Below, one piece after another: positions 22,327 to 31,990 of a DNA stretch of 64,000 nucleotides (within the stretch, counting starts at the first letter, position 1; each line of letters starts with the position of its first letter). Made by a program: the position numbers and the translations under genes. A model generated the notes under the pieces. The model ran no database searches. It had not been told where the DNA came from and saw only the letters and a list, made by a program, of their open reading frames with translations. The stretch is from Cobetia crustatorum (GTDB lineage: Bacteria > Pseudomonadota > Gammaproteobacteria > Pseudomonadales > Halomonadaceae), in assembly GCF_000591415.1 (NCBI RefSeq), contig NZ_JEMF01000019.1:62001-126000 (forward strand), read 5' to 3'.

Positions 22327-23618
22327 TCAGATGCCGAGCTTGTCACGTGTCTGGTAGTACCAGGCACCTACGGCGGACAACGGTACGCGCAACATGCGAC
22401 CGCCGGGGAATGGCAGATGCGGCAGGCCAGCGAAGGCATCGAAACGCTCGTCACGTCCTGTCATCACCTCGCTGATCAGGCGGCCCGCCAGGTGGCTGCA
22501 CGTCACACCATGACCGGAGTAGCCCTGGGCGTAGTAGACGTTGTCATTGAGCACACCGAACTGCGGCAGCCGATTGAGCGTCATCAGGAAGGTGCCACTC
22601 CACGCATAATCAATCTTGGTATCCGCCAGCTGCGGAAAGGCCTTGAGCATCTTGGGACGAATCAGCGCCTCAATGTTGGCTGGGTCTTCGCCGCCATAGT
22701 TGACGCCACCACCGAAGATGAGTCGGTTATCGCGGGTCAAGCGGTAGTAATCGAGCAGATAGTTGCAGTCTTCCACCGCCATGTTGTTGGGCAGCAGTGC
22801 TCGCGCGACGTCCGCTTCCAGTGGCGCGGTCGTGATGACCTGAGTCCCGCACGGCATCGATTTGCCTTCCAGTACCGGCAACACGCCATTCAGATAAGCA
22901 TTGCCTGCCATCACCACACGGTCAGCACGGATGGTGCCACCTGCCGTCTTCAGCACCACAGGGGAGCCATGTTCGAGACTCACCAGCGGGCTTTGCTCGA
23001 AGATGACACCGCCCAGTGACTCGAATGCGGCGGCTTCACCCAGCACCAGATTCAGCGGGTGAATATGGCCACCGGAGTGATCAACCAGTGCTCCTACATA
23101 GCCTTCGGCGCTGACTTCACGCTTATAGGTGTCGCCTTCCAGCAGCTCGAGACTGGTATTGCCGTAGCGCTCCCACAGTGCCTTGTGCTCGCGCAGGCTT
23201 TCATCTGTCGAGTATTACAGGCCGCGAACAGATTCCCTTCGCGGAGATCACAGTCGATGCCATAACGCACGATACGCTCGCGAATGATGCTGTTGCCCTC
23301 AAAGGCCATGTCACCCAGCGCACGCGCGGTCTGTGCGCCGAAGCGTTCTTCGATGACATCCATGTCACGACTGTAACTATTGACGATCTGCCCACCATTG
23401 CGACCAGAAGCCCCGTAACCTACGCGGGCCGCCTCCAGCACCATGACCTTGAGGCCCTGCTCGGCCAGATGCAACGCTGCCGATATCCCCGTGAAGCCAG
23501 CACCAACGACGCAGACATCACAGCTGACCTCACCCGATAGTGATGGGCGTTCAGGAGAGGCATTGGCGGAGGATGCATACCAGGAGGCAGCATGTTCAAT
23601 GGGCAGAGGTGCACTCAT
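22327..23618 (-). pseudogene. puuB: Gamma-glutamylputrescine oxidase (PuuB type), copy 1, one frameshift
   Basis: Two frames join into a full FAD oxidase of about 430 residues closely matching E. coli PuuB. The first part has the dinucleotide motif VVGAGFTG and ASGRNGGQ; after NTRQMK it loses frame. Inserting one C (coding GCCCTG expected, GCCTG present) at about 23197 restores LREHKALWERYGN, then DHSGGHIHPLN, and continues to MPCGTQVITT and YSGHGVTCSHLAG. PuuB oxidises gamma-glutamylputrescine to the aldehyde with peroxide release. AAGGAAA precedes ATG 23618. Probably functional, with the frameshift an error; otherwise the copy at 30698 would have to substitute. Confidence 0.88.
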
Positions 23619-23634
23619 GACAGTTTCCTTGTGG

Positions 23635-23649
23635 TTATTTTAATCAACA
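23635..23649 (+). promoter_or_regulatory. Candidate PuuR operator in front of puuB copy 1
   Basis: TTATTTTAATCAACA shares its 3' two thirds with the site at 18944 (TTTTWATCAACA). It lies only 17 bases upstream of the puuB ATG, well placed for repression. Confidence 0.45.
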
Positions 23650-23845
23650 CAATAACACCCTACCACGGAACAAACTGTCAAACTTGCAGTTTTTGACGTG
23701 CAATAATCACCGAATAAGCAGATCCCAAAGCACTGCAACCTCACGACAACCGAGAGGGCTTCATAAGCAGAAAGAGGCCGTGACGACTGCCACGACCCCT
23801 TGCTGATACTGGCTGTCGAGAAAGACATACCAATCTTCGCGCCAC

Positions 23846-25228
23846 TTACACTCTCAGCAGCAAGTGCTCACGCTCCCAGGAACTGATGACTTGGAAGTAC
23901 TCGCGGTGCTCGGCACGCTTGACGGCCAGATAACTCTTCACGAAACGTTCGCCGAGGATGTCCGCCAGTGGCTTGCAGGAGTGGAGCGCATTGAGCGCCG
24001 GCCCAATGTCGTCCGGCAGCGTGTTGCCGCCTTTCCAGGCAGACCCGACAGCCGGGGGGCGCGGTTCGATCTGCGCCATCATGCCCAGATAGCCACAGGC
24101 CAGTGATGCCGCCATCACCAGGTACGGATTGGCATCAGCACCCGCCAGACGATTCTCGACCCGTGTACCTGCGGCATCAGACACCGGCACACGTAACCCT
24201 ACGGTACGGTTGTCGAAGCCCCACTCCACGTTGATGGGCGCAGAACCACTGGTTTCGCTACGCATCAGACGGCGATAGGAATTGACGTTAGGTGCGAAGA
24301 ACGGCATCGCGGACGGTATGTAGGTCTGCAAGCCCCCGATGAAGTTACGGAACAGCGTGCTTGCGCGTCCATCCTCATCCGCAAAGAGATTTTTTCCCGT
24401 CTCGACATCCACCAAGCTCTGGTGAATATGCATCGAGCTACCCGGCTGATAAGCCATCGGCTTGGCCATGAAGGTGCCATACATGCCATGACGCAGCGCC
24501 GTCTCACGCAACGTACGCTTGAACATCACGACCTGGTCGGCCAGTGCCAACGGATCGCCATGCTCGAAATTGACCTCCATCTGGCCGGCACCCTCTTCGT
24601 GAATCAAGGTGTCCAGATCAAGTCCCATCGCTTCGCAGTAGTCGTACATCTCCTCGAATAGCGGATCAAACTCATTGACCGCATCAATGGAATAGGACTG
24701 ACGACTGCTCTCCTGACGCCCACTGCGACCGATAGGCGGCTCCAGCGGATAGTCAGAATCCTTGTTGGTCTTGACGAGATAGAACTCGGCTTCCGGCGCC
24801 ACGACCGGCTTCCAGCCACGCGCAGCATAAAGCGCCAGCACGCGCTTTAGCACATAGCGCGGCGACAGCTCCACCGGATCACCATTGAGGTAATAACAGT
24901 CATGAATAATCTGTGCGGTGGGGTCTTCCGCCCACGGCACTAGGTAAACCGCACTGGTATCCGGAATCAGCTCCATGTCCTGCTCAGCAGGATTCCAGAA
25001 GCGACTGTCTTCATCGTCCGGATAACCGCCAGTGACAGTCTGAATGAAGATCGAGTCCGGCAGACGCGGTCGGCCACCATTGAGGTATTTGCGCGCCGGC
25101 ATGATCTTGCCCTTGAGAATGCCAGTCAGGTCAGTGACCAGACATTCCACCTCGGTGATGCCATGTGCCGTGAACCATTCTTGCAACACGGCTTCTTCGT
25201 CTTCGTGACCAGTGGGTTCGTACTTCAT
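23846..25228 (-). CDS. Glutamine-synthetase family gamma-glutamylpolyamine synthetase, second copy
   Basis: 460 residues from ATG 25228, which has GGAAGG just upstream. The frame stays open for another 70 codons, but those look like repeat and potF-end translation. The GS fold signatures are PEAEFYLV, HIHQSL, NSYRRL and NRTVGLRVP, with a metal-site Glu in MEVNFEH. It differs clearly from the copy at 19166 and resembles the SpuI/SpuB/PuuA type encoded with polyamine transporters. It is last in the minus-strand unit puuB2-potGHI-two binding proteins, separated from the second binding protein by a short repeat. Confidence 0.85.
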   Translation of the reverse strand: MKYEPTGHEDEEAVLQEWFTAHGITEVECLVTDLTGILKGKIMPARKYLNGGRPRLPDSIFIQTVTGGYPDDEDSRFWNPAEQDMELIPDTSAVYLVPWAEDPTAQIIHDCYYLNGDPVELSPRYVLKRVLALYAARGWKPVVAPEAEFYLVKTNKDSDYPLEPPIGRSGRQESSRQSYSIDAVNEFDPLFEEMYDYCEAMGLDLDTLIHEEGAGQMEVNFEHGDPLALADQVVMFKRTLRETALRHGMYGTFMAKPMAYQPGSSMHIHQSLVDVETGKNLFADEDGRASTLFRNFIGGLQTYIPSAMPFFAPNVNSYRRLMRSETSGSAPINVEWGFDNRTVGLRVPVSDAAGTRVENRLAGADANPYLVMAASLACGYLGMMAQIEPRPPAVGSAWKGGNTLPDDIGPALNALHSCKPLADILGERFVKSYLAVKRAEHREYFQVISSWEREHLLLRV

Positions 25229-25287
25229 GAAACCTTCCTTGAACAATGCATGGCAGGCCACGGCACCCAGTGGCCTGCTTGAAGAAC

Positions 25288-25347
25288 ATCCGAATGCCAG
25301 CACTTTTGAATACCAGTGCTTGAATGACAGCGCTCTTGAATGGCTAT
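25288..25347 (-). repeat. Degenerate 14-16 base tandem repeat before the second GS gene
   Basis: About four imperfect copies of a unit with GAAT and CAGYGCT (plus strand), read on the minus strand as CATTCAAGAGCGCTGT-like. It fills most of the gap between the binding-protein stop and the GS ribosome site. Confidence 0.55.
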
Positions 25348-25349
25348 GC

Positions 25350-26414
25350 TCAGCGCGCCTGCACCTCAGACCACAACTGCTGGAATATCTGTAGCTGCTT
25401 GCCGGAGAGGCTCGGCGAGAAGCGTAGACGCGCCATGTCATCTTCCGATGGCTGAATCGGCGGCTGAGTCAGCACCTCATCCAGATATGGTGTAGCCGCA
25501 GCATTGGGGCTGGCGTAGTAGTTGTAGTTGGAGAGCTGTGCACCGACCTTGGCGTCCAGGATGAAGTTGATGAAGGCATTGGCCAGTTCCGGATGCGGCG
25601 CCTTGGCAGGAATCATCATTGAATCCACCCACTTCTCGGCACCTTCATCGGGAATGACGAACTTGATGTCGGAGAAGGATTCTGGATTTTCATCCAGATA
25701 GAACAGATAGTCACCGTTGAAAGAGAGTCCAGCATGTGTGACTTTGCGTGCCAACTGCTGAAGCGCCGGCGTGCCATCAGAGAAACCACTGAAGTTGCCG
25801 CGATGCTTGGTTTCGATCAGCAGCTTGGCCGCCTCACGCCAGTCGTCCAGATCGGTACAGTCATAGCCATGCCCCAGATAGGCACAGGCGATCCCCATGC
25901 TGACCTGACCGCCAGTCATCAGACCGAAGGGGTAGGCATCATTGACGGCGGGATCAAACAATACGGACCAGCTCTTGGGCGCGTCCTTGAAGGTACTGGC
26001 GTTGTAGACCAGCCCTGTCACCCCCCACTGATACGGCGCAGCATAATCAAGACCGGCGCCAAGCACTGGATCACGAAACTGCTCAGCGACATTGGCTAGA
26101 TTCGGTACCTTGGCCTTGTCGATCTTCTGCACCAACCCCGTCTCGATCAAGCGCGGCACGTAGTAACTAGACGGTATGATGATGTCGTACTGGGAAACAC
26201 CACCAGCATTCAACTTGGCCAGCATCTCCGGCTGCGAGTTATAGTAGCTCTCGACCACCTCAACGTCGTACTTCTCCTCAAAAGCGGTGATGATTTCCGG
26301 ATCCATGTACTGGGTCCAGTTGAAGAGATACAACTTCTTCTCTTCTGCTTGGGTAGCACCTGCCAGCAGAATACTGCCGATGGCAACAGCAAAACGCAGC
26401 TTGTTAATTATCAT
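25350..26414 (-). CDS. Polyamine ABC transporter substrate-binding protein, copy 1
   Basis: 354 residues with a signal peptide (hydrophobic core 8-20, likely cut after TQA at 23). The mature part begins KKLYLFNWTQYMDPE, the PotD/PotF/SpuD family opening. It conserves WVDSM near residue 265, matching the Trp-x-Asp of the PotD pocket. GGAG lies 8 bases before the ATG. It is a tandem partner of the copy at 26583, differing at roughly 25 positions, clustered at residues 113-123. Spermidine versus putrescine preference cannot be assigned. Confidence 0.9.
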   Translation of the reverse strand: MIINKLRFAVAIGSILLAGATQAEEKKLYLFNWTQYMDPEIITAFEEKYDVEVVESYYNSQPEMLAKLNAGGVSQYDIIIPSSYYVPRLIETGLVQKIDKAKVPNLANVAEQFRDPVLGAGLDYAAPYQWGVTGLVYNASTFKDAPKSWSVLFDPAVNDAYPFGLMTGGQVSMGIACAYLGHGYDCTDLDDWREAAKLLIETKHRGNFSGFSDGTPALQQLARKVTHAGLSFNGDYLFYLDENPESFSDIKFVIPDEGAEKWVDSMMIPAKAPHPELANAFINFILDAKVGAQLSNYNYYASPNAAATPYLDEVLTQPPIQPSEDDMARLRFSPSLSGKQLQIFQQLWSEVQAR

Positions 26415-26582
26415 TATTATGCTCCATTAAAAATGGCCTAAGACCACATCACTTCATTCGCTATCAGCGCACCCTTGACCTTAATCTGCGCAATTAACAA
26501 TGCCTTTCGTGAACACATCATAGATTGAAAGTGGCATCTATTTCCCCACACTCCATCACCGAAATATCCCAGACATCCATAC

Positions 26583-27647
26583 TCAGCGCGCCTGCACTTC
26601 AGACCACAGCTGCTGGAATATCTGTAGCTGCTTTCCGGAGAGGCTCGGCGAGAAGCGTAGACGCGCCATGTCATCTTCCGATGGCTGAATCGGCGGCTGA
26701 GTCAGCACCTCATCCAGATACGGTGCAGCCGCAGCATTGGGGCTGGCGTAGTAGTTGTAGTTGGAGAGCTGCGCACCGACCTTGGCGTCCAGGATAAAGT
26801 TGATGAAGGCATTGGCCAGTTCTGGATGCGGCGCCTTGGCAGGAATCATCATTGAATCCACCCACTTCTCGGCACCTTCGTCGGGAATGACGAACTTGAT
26901 GTCGGAGAAGGATTCTGGATTCTCATCCAGATAGAACAAGTAGTCGCCGTTGTAAGACAGCGCACCATGCGTGACCTTGCGTGCCAGCTGCTGTAACGCA
27001 GGCGTACCATCGGAGAAACCGCTGAAGTTGTCGCGATGCTTGGTCTCGATCAGCAGCTTGGCGGCCTCACGCCAGTCATCCAGATCGGTACAGTCATAGC
27101 CATGACCGAGATAGGCACAGGCTGTTCCCATGCTGACCTGACCATCGCCCATCAGACTGAAGGGATAGGCGTCATTGACGGCGGGATCAAACAGCACAGA
27201 CCAGCTCTTGGGCGCATCCTTGAAGGTACTGGCGTTGTAGACCAGGCCCGTCACGCCCCACTGATAAGGCGCGGCATATTCTGCGCCAGGGTCGAAGCTC
27301 GGACTGCTGAACTGCTCGGCGACATTGGCCAGATTCGGCACCTTGGCCTTGTCGATCTTCTGCACCATACCTGTCTCGATCAAGCGCGGAACGAAGTAGT
27401 TGGACGGCACGATGATGTCGTACTGAGAGACACCACCTGCATTCAACTTTGCCAACATTTCCGGTAGCGAGTTGTAGTAATTCTCGACCACCTCAACTCC
27501 GTATTTTTCCTCAAAAGCGGTGATTATTTCCGGGTCCATGTACTGGGTCCAGTTGAAGAGATACAACTTCTTCTCTTCTGCCTGGCTAGCACCTGCCAAC
27601 AGAATACTGCCGATGGCAACAGCGAAACGCAGCTTGTTAGTTGTCAT
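26583..27647 (-). CDS. Polyamine ABC transporter substrate-binding protein, copy 2
   Basis: 354 residues, same length and architecture as its neighbour: signal peptide ending ASQA, then KKLYLFNWTQYMDPE and the WVDSM pocket motif. GGAG precedes the ATG. About 93% of residues match copy 1 by eye; the differences include YDVEVVES versus YGVEVVEN and the 113-123 patch. The DNA similarity runs through the stop, so this is a tandem duplication of about 1.2 kb including part of the spacer. Two binding proteins sharing one transporter also occur as SpuD/SpuE in Pseudomonas. Confidence 0.9.
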   Translation of the reverse strand: MTTNKLRFAVAIGSILLAGASQAEEKKLYLFNWTQYMDPEIITAFEEKYGVEVVENYYNSLPEMLAKLNAGGVSQYDIIVPSNYFVPRLIETGMVQKIDKAKVPNLANVAEQFSSPSFDPGAEYAAPYQWGVTGLVYNASTFKDAPKSWSVLFDPAVNDAYPFSLMGDGQVSMGTACAYLGHGYDCTDLDDWREAAKLLIETKHRDNFSGFSDGTPALQQLARKVTHGALSYNGDYLFYLDENPESFSDIKFVIPDEGAEKWVDSMMIPAKAPHPELANAFINFILDAKVGAQLSNYNYYASPNAAAAPYLDEVLTQPPIQPSEDDMARLRFSPSLSGKQLQIFQQLWSEVQAR

Positions 27648-27812
27648 TGTGATGCTCCGTTTTAATTGTCGTGAGGGTGTTGCAGGGTTACTCAGGTGTT
27701 ATCCCTTCAACACGTAGTGCGCTGACGGGATACCTGCCTGATCGTAGTAGCGATAATTGCCTGGTTCACGTTCGAAAACAGTGCCGCTTTTGAAAACATT
27801 CCCGCGAGACAT

Positions 27813-28613
27813 TCAGGACACCGTACGCCGTCGTGATAGCCACAGACTGGCAATTGCCGCGATGGCGACTGCCATCATCATCAGTGTCGCGATGGCGTTG
27901 ATTTCCGGTGTCACTCCCTTGCGAATCGCGCTCCAGATGTAGATGGGCAGCGTTGCGCTCTCGGGGCCAGAGGTGAAGAAGCTAATCACGAAGTCATCCA
28001 GCGACAACGTAAATGACAGAAAGAAGGCCGAGATCAATGCTGGCTTCAGCGTTGGCAGCATGAAGAACTGGACTCGCTGACGCGGTGTCGCGTAAAGGTC
28101 TTTCGCCGCTTCGAACAGCGAGGGATCAAGCCCGACGAAACGCGAATAGACGATCAATGCCACGAAGGGAATCTGGAAGGTGACATGCGCGATGATCATG
28201 GTGCTCAGCCCCGGTGACAACAGGCCGGTCAACTCGTTGATCTTCACGAAGAAGGTCATCTCCGAGATACCGAACACGATGTCCGGCAGCACGATAGGTA
28301 GATAGATCAACACGATCAGCCAGCCCAGCTTGCGATGCCGATGCCGATACATGCCGTAGCCGATGAGACAACCAATCACGAGTGCCACCAGCGAAGAAAT
28401 CACCGCCAGCAACAGCGAATTGCTCAGCGCCGACAGAATCGCGTCATTACCCAATAACCGTCGATACCAACGCAGCGAGATACCGGTGAAGCTAGCGGCA
28501 CTGTTGGAGGCATTGAAGGAAAACAGCATCACGACGATCAATGGCAAGTACAGGAAGCCAATTGTCAGCCACCAAAAGCCCCGTAATCCCTTCTTGAATA
28601 TTGAGCGCTTCAT
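27813..28613 (-). CDS. potI: Polyamine ABC transporter permease (PotI/SpuH type)
   Basis: 266 residues with six predicted membrane helices. The coupling loop EAAKDLYATPRQRVQFFMLP is the EAA motif that contacts the ATPase. Its start overlaps the potH stop. The second permease half of the importer; the gap of 165 bases to the binding protein shows no strong terminator. Confidence 0.93.
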   Translation of the reverse strand: MKRSIFKKGLRGFWWLTIGFLYLPLIVVMLFSFNASNSAASFTGISLRWYRRLLGNDAILSALSNSLLLAVISSLVALVIGCLIGYGMYRHRHRKLGWLIVLIYLPIVLPDIVFGISEMTFFVKINELTGLLSPGLSTMIIAHVTFQIPFVALIVYSRFVGLDPSLFEAAKDLYATPRQRVQFFMLPTLKPALISAFFLSFTLSLDDFVISFFTSGPESATLPIYIWSAIRKGVTPEINAIATLMMMAVAIAAIASLWLSRRRTVS

Positions 28614-29530
28614 ATCACCACCTCTTCACCGCCACCCAGGCGCTTGCCGATGCGTCGCATCGCATACAGACCAATGAAGGTGGCGATCAGCATCAGAATC
28701 GCGCCCGCTGCTCCCAGCGGCCAGTTGGCACTGCCGGCGAATTGATTGGCGACCAGATTCCCCAGCATCATGCCCTTGCCACCGCCCAGCAGCTCCGGAA
28801 TCACGTACATGCCAAACGCCGGTATCGCGACCAGTACCACCCCCGCCAGCAACCCTGGCAATGTCTGAGGGAAGACCGCATGCCAGAATGCCTTGAATGG
28901 TGAGGCATATAGGTCACGCGCAGCCTCGACCAGCGCGAAATTCAATTTCTCGAAAGCGGCATACAACGGCAGCACCATGAATGGCAGGAAGTTGTAGACC
29001 AACCCCAGTGTGACCGCGAAATTGGAGGGATAGAGCCCCATGTTGGGTGCGATCATGCCCATGGCTTCCGCAAGCTCCGCCAGCGGCGTGCCCGGCGCCA
29101 ACAGATTCATCCAGCCAAAGGTGCGAATGACCTGATTGGTCCAGGACGGCACCACCACGGCCAACAGCATGATTGGCCGCCAGCGTATGTCTGCCTGCGA
29201 GATGTAGTAAGCGATCGGATACGCCACCAGCACTACCAGCACGGTGGACAGCACCGTCTGCCACAACGAACGCATCAGTGTCAGTAGGTTGCCCGGACTC
29301 CAACCTAGAAAGCCCTGCCCCGCCAGCTGCTGAAACGATGTCAGCGATAACGGCATTTCCGGCAGCCCGTAGGGGCCATTGCTCATGAAGGCCACACTCA
29401 TCAGGTATGCACTGGGCAATACCAGAAAGATGAAGATCCAGGCAGCTCCCGGTGTCACGGTAAATAGCAGGTGGCGCGTTTCACGCACGATGGCCTGTCT
29501 ACGTCCAATCACGGCAGTCGTCTTCGACAT
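28610..29530 (-). CDS. potH: Polyamine ABC transporter permease (PotH/SpuG type)
   Basis: 306 residues from ATG 29530, six membrane helices plus a basic cytoplasmic N-terminus, with the EAA loop VEAARDLYASPFKAFWHAVF. GAGGT lies 5 bases before this ATG. An alternative GTG at 29542 overlaps the potG stop and would add four residues. Partner of PotI in the membrane pore. Confidence 0.93.
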   Translation of the reverse strand: MSKTTAVIGRRQAIVRETRHLLFTVTPGAAWIFIFLVLPSAYLMSVAFMSNGPYGLPEMPLSLTSFQQLAGQGFLGWSPGNLLTLMRSLWQTVLSTVLVVLVAYPIAYYISQADIRWRPIMLLAVVVPSWTNQVIRTFGWMNLLAPGTPLAELAEAMGMIAPNMGLYPSNFAVTLGLVYNFLPFMVLPLYAAFEKLNFALVEAARDLYASPFKAFWHAVFPQTLPGLLAGVVLVAIPAFGMYVIPELLGGGKGMMLGNLVANQFAGSANWPLGAAGAILMLIATFIGLYAMRRIGKRLGGGEEVVI

Positions 29531-29538
29531 GTCTGACC

Positions 29539-30669
29539 TCACTCACTTAGCGTGACGAGGTCTTCCGAAGAGACCACCAGGGTCACCTCGTCGCCGACGT
29601 CAGGGAGATGATGGCCACGATTGTTCACCGTCGCCTGGAGGCTGGTAGCGCCGATCGCTATTCGATATTCAGCGTGGCTGCCGCGATAAAGCCGCTCGGT
29701 GATACGCCCGGGCAAGTGGTTGGTCCCCGCGACATGGCCCAGTTTCAAGTCCAGCGTCTCGGGACGAATCAGCACGAATTCGCCTTCACTTCCACCTTCG
29801 AGTTCGAGTGTCCCCACTGGAGTCGTTACCCGACAACCTTCTCGTTCAGTGATGGCATAGAGGTTGTCATGCCCCATGAAGCGCGCCACGAAGACATTGA
29901 TGGGCGTCTCGTAGATCTCACGCGGCGACCCTATCTGCTGGATATTGCCGCCATTGAGTACGGCGATGCGATCGGACATCACCATCGCTTCCTGCTGATC
30001 ATGGGTCACAAACACGAACGTCATTCCCAGTCGCTTCTGTACTCGAAGCAGCTCCACCTGAAGCTGAGAGCGCAAACCGGCATCCAGTGCCGAAAGTGGC
30101 TCATCCAGCAGCAATACATCCGGCTCACAGACCAGAGCACGGGCCAGCGCAATACGCTGACGCTGGCCGCCGGAAAGCTGATCAATACGCCGGTCAACCA
30201 GCTCACCCAGCTGGATCAGATTGGCGACTTCCGCGACCTTGGCTTCGCGCTCTTGCGCACCGACACCGCGCATCTTCAGACCAAACGCCAGGTTTTCGCG
30301 CACGGAAAGATGCGGAAACAGCGCATAAGACTGAAATACCGTATTGACGCTACGCCGGTGAGGGGGCTCTTCTGTCACGTCCTTGCCACCGATGATCAGC
30401 GTGCCATCATCGGCTTCTTCAAGTCCTGCCAGAATGCGCAGCAGCGTGGTCTTGCCACAGCCTGATGGACCCAGCAGCGTGAAGAACTCGCCTGCGCGAA
30501 TGGTCAGATCAACACCATTGAGCGCCACGGCGTCATTGCCAAATCGCTTGTGAAGTCCTTTCATCTCGATGGAAGACGCCGCTAGACGCTCTCCCCTCTC
30601 ACCAACCGCTGACTCTTGAGGCTCCACTCGCTGAAGACTCTCATCCATCACCATCTGGGGGTCACTCAT
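29539..30669 (-). CDS. potG: Polyamine ABC transporter ATP-binding protein (PotG/SpuF type)
   Basis: 376 residues. Walker A is GPSGCGKTTL, the signature LSGGQRQR, Walker B VLLLDEPLSALD, and the switch His is in VTHDQQEA. The C-terminal TOBE domain follows at about 295-370. ATG 30669 has GAGGA upstream; the open frame extends further but without family similarity. It powers the PotHI permease. It follows puuB copy 2 by 28 bases, in the same operon. Confidence 0.94.
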   Translation of the reverse strand: MSDPQMVMDESLQRVEPQESAVGERGERLAASSIEMKGLHKRFGNDAVALNGVDLTIRAGEFFTLLGPSGCGKTTLLRILAGLEEADDGTLIIGGKDVTEEPPHRRSVNTVFQSYALFPHLSVRENLAFGLKMRGVGAQEREAKVAEVANLIQLGELVDRRIDQLSGGQRQRIALARALVCEPDVLLLDEPLSALDAGLRSQLQVELLRVQKRLGMTFVFVTHDQQEAMVMSDRIAVLNGGNIQQIGSPREIYETPINVFVARFMGHDNLYAITEREGCRVTTPVGTLELEGGSEGEFVLIRPETLDLKLGHVAGTNHLPGRITERLYRGSHAEYRIAIGATSLQATVNNRGHHLPDVGDEVTLVVSSEDLVTLSE

Positions 30670-30697
30670 GGGGTATCCTCGTCGTTCAGACGGCTCA

Positions 30698-31990
30698 TCA
30701 CAGCCGATCGCGGAGCTTGTAGAAGGTCGTGGCCAACACCAGTAGCGGCGTACGCAAGTGCCGCCCGCCCGGGAAGGTGCGATGAGGCATCGCTGCAAAG
30801 GTGTCGAAACGCTCGCTATCCCCACTCAGGGATTCAGCCAGCAATTTCCCTGCCAGCCCGGCCATGGCCATGCCATGCCCCGAGTACCCTTGAGCGTAAT
30901 AGAGGTTGGCACCCATGCGCCCGAAGTCAGGTGCCCGATTGAGCGTGATGGCGACGTCACCGCCCCAGCGATACTGGATATCCACCTCCCCGAGCACCGG
31001 AAACAGATGCCGGATCTTGCGATCGATACGTGCATCCAGCCCTCTCGGCTCGCGTCCGTCGTAACTCACCTCGCCGCCATAGATCAGCCGTCGATCAGCA
31101 GATAACCGGTAGTAATCCAGTACGAAGTTGGCATCGGACAAGGCATCATTTTGGGGCAGAACCTGAGCCGCCTGTTCGGCAGTGAGCGGCGCCGTCGCGA
31201 TCATGTAGTTGGCGGCACGCATGATGCGCCCAGCCATTTCCGGTACGAGGCGATCTCCATAGGCATTGGTGGCCAGCACCACTCGATCAGCGATCACGCG
31301 ACCCTTGCCAGTGATGATCGTAGCCGGCTCGCCGCGTTTGATCTCAACCACCGGACTATTTTCGTGCAGGCTGACGCCAGCCTGCTGCGCAGCACGCGCA
31401 AGGCCAAGGGTGTAATTGAGAGGATGTAGATGGCCACCTTCGCTTTCACGCATGGCACCAGGGTACTCATCAGTCACGACGTGCTCTCGCAGCGCCTGAC
31501 CTTCGAGCCACTGCATGGAGTCGTAGCCATAATCGCGGGCCATGCGGTTCTGAAAGTCGTGCAACTCTTTCACATGCCGAGGTTTGACTGCGGCATGCAG
31601 GTATCCCCAGGCAAGCTCGCAGGGAATAGCATGGCGCTCGATCAGCTCCGCCGTGAGGCGAACTGCTTCACGGCTCATTTCCCAGATATCCTTGGCACGT
31701 TCGTGACCGAGCGCCTTCTCCACGGTGCTGATATCCGTACCCAGTCCCGGCAGAATCTGGCCACCACTGCGACCCGATGCGCCATGACCTACCGTCGAGG
31801 ATTCAAGCAGTACAACCTTATAACCGCGCTCTGCAAGATGAAGTGCTGCTGAGCAGCCAGTGACACCAGCACCGACAATGCACACATCGGCAGTGACCTC
31901 ATCCTCAAGGGGAGGAGCAGGATCCAGGTGTACCGCAACCGAGTCACGATACCAGGAGGCTGGCGGCGTGGAAGACATGGAGTCAGTCAT
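30698..31990 (-). CDS. FAD-dependent gamma-glutamylpolyamine oxidase (PuuB-like), copy 2
   Basis: 430 residues from ATG 31990; alternatives are ATG 32005 and 31978, and none has a strong ribosome site. The FAD motif is VGAGVTGCSAALHLAERG, then GASGRSGGQ, the ESEGGHLHPLN segment and the C-terminal YSGHGMAMAGLAGK. It is intact and clearly divergent from the copy at 22327, so it may act on a different glutamylated polyamine. It is the first gene of the transporter operon, so uptake and oxidation are co-expressed. Confidence 0.87.
   Translation of the reverse strand: MTDSMSSTPPASWYRDSVAVHLDPAPPLEDEVTADVCIVGAGVTGCSAALHLAERGYKVVLLESSTVGHGASGRSGGQILPGLGTDISTVEKALGHERAKDIWEMSREAVRLTAELIERHAIPCELAWGYLHAAVKPRHVKELHDFQNRMARDYGYDSMQWLEGQALREHVVTDEYPGAMRESEGGHLHPLNYTLGLARAAQQAGVSLHENSPVVEIKRGEPATIITGKGRVIADRVVLATNAYGDRLVPEMAGRIMRAANYMIATAPLTAEQAAQVLPQNDALSDANFVLDYYRLSADRRLIYGGEVSYDGREPRGLDARIDRKIRHLFPVLGEVDIQYRWGGDVAITLNRAPDFGRMGANLYYAQGYSGHGMAMAGLAGKLLAESLSGDSERFDTFAAMPHRTFPGGRHLRTPLLVLATTFYKLRDRL

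Noticed and set aside
25229-25441. N-terminal extension of the second GS-like gene
   Set aside because: It translates the end of the binding-protein gene and the repeat; a good ribosome site supports ATG 25228.
26525-26797. Small plus-strand frame across the binding-protein duplication
   Set aside because: It overlaps the end of copy 2 in antisense and is not conserved in the paired copy.
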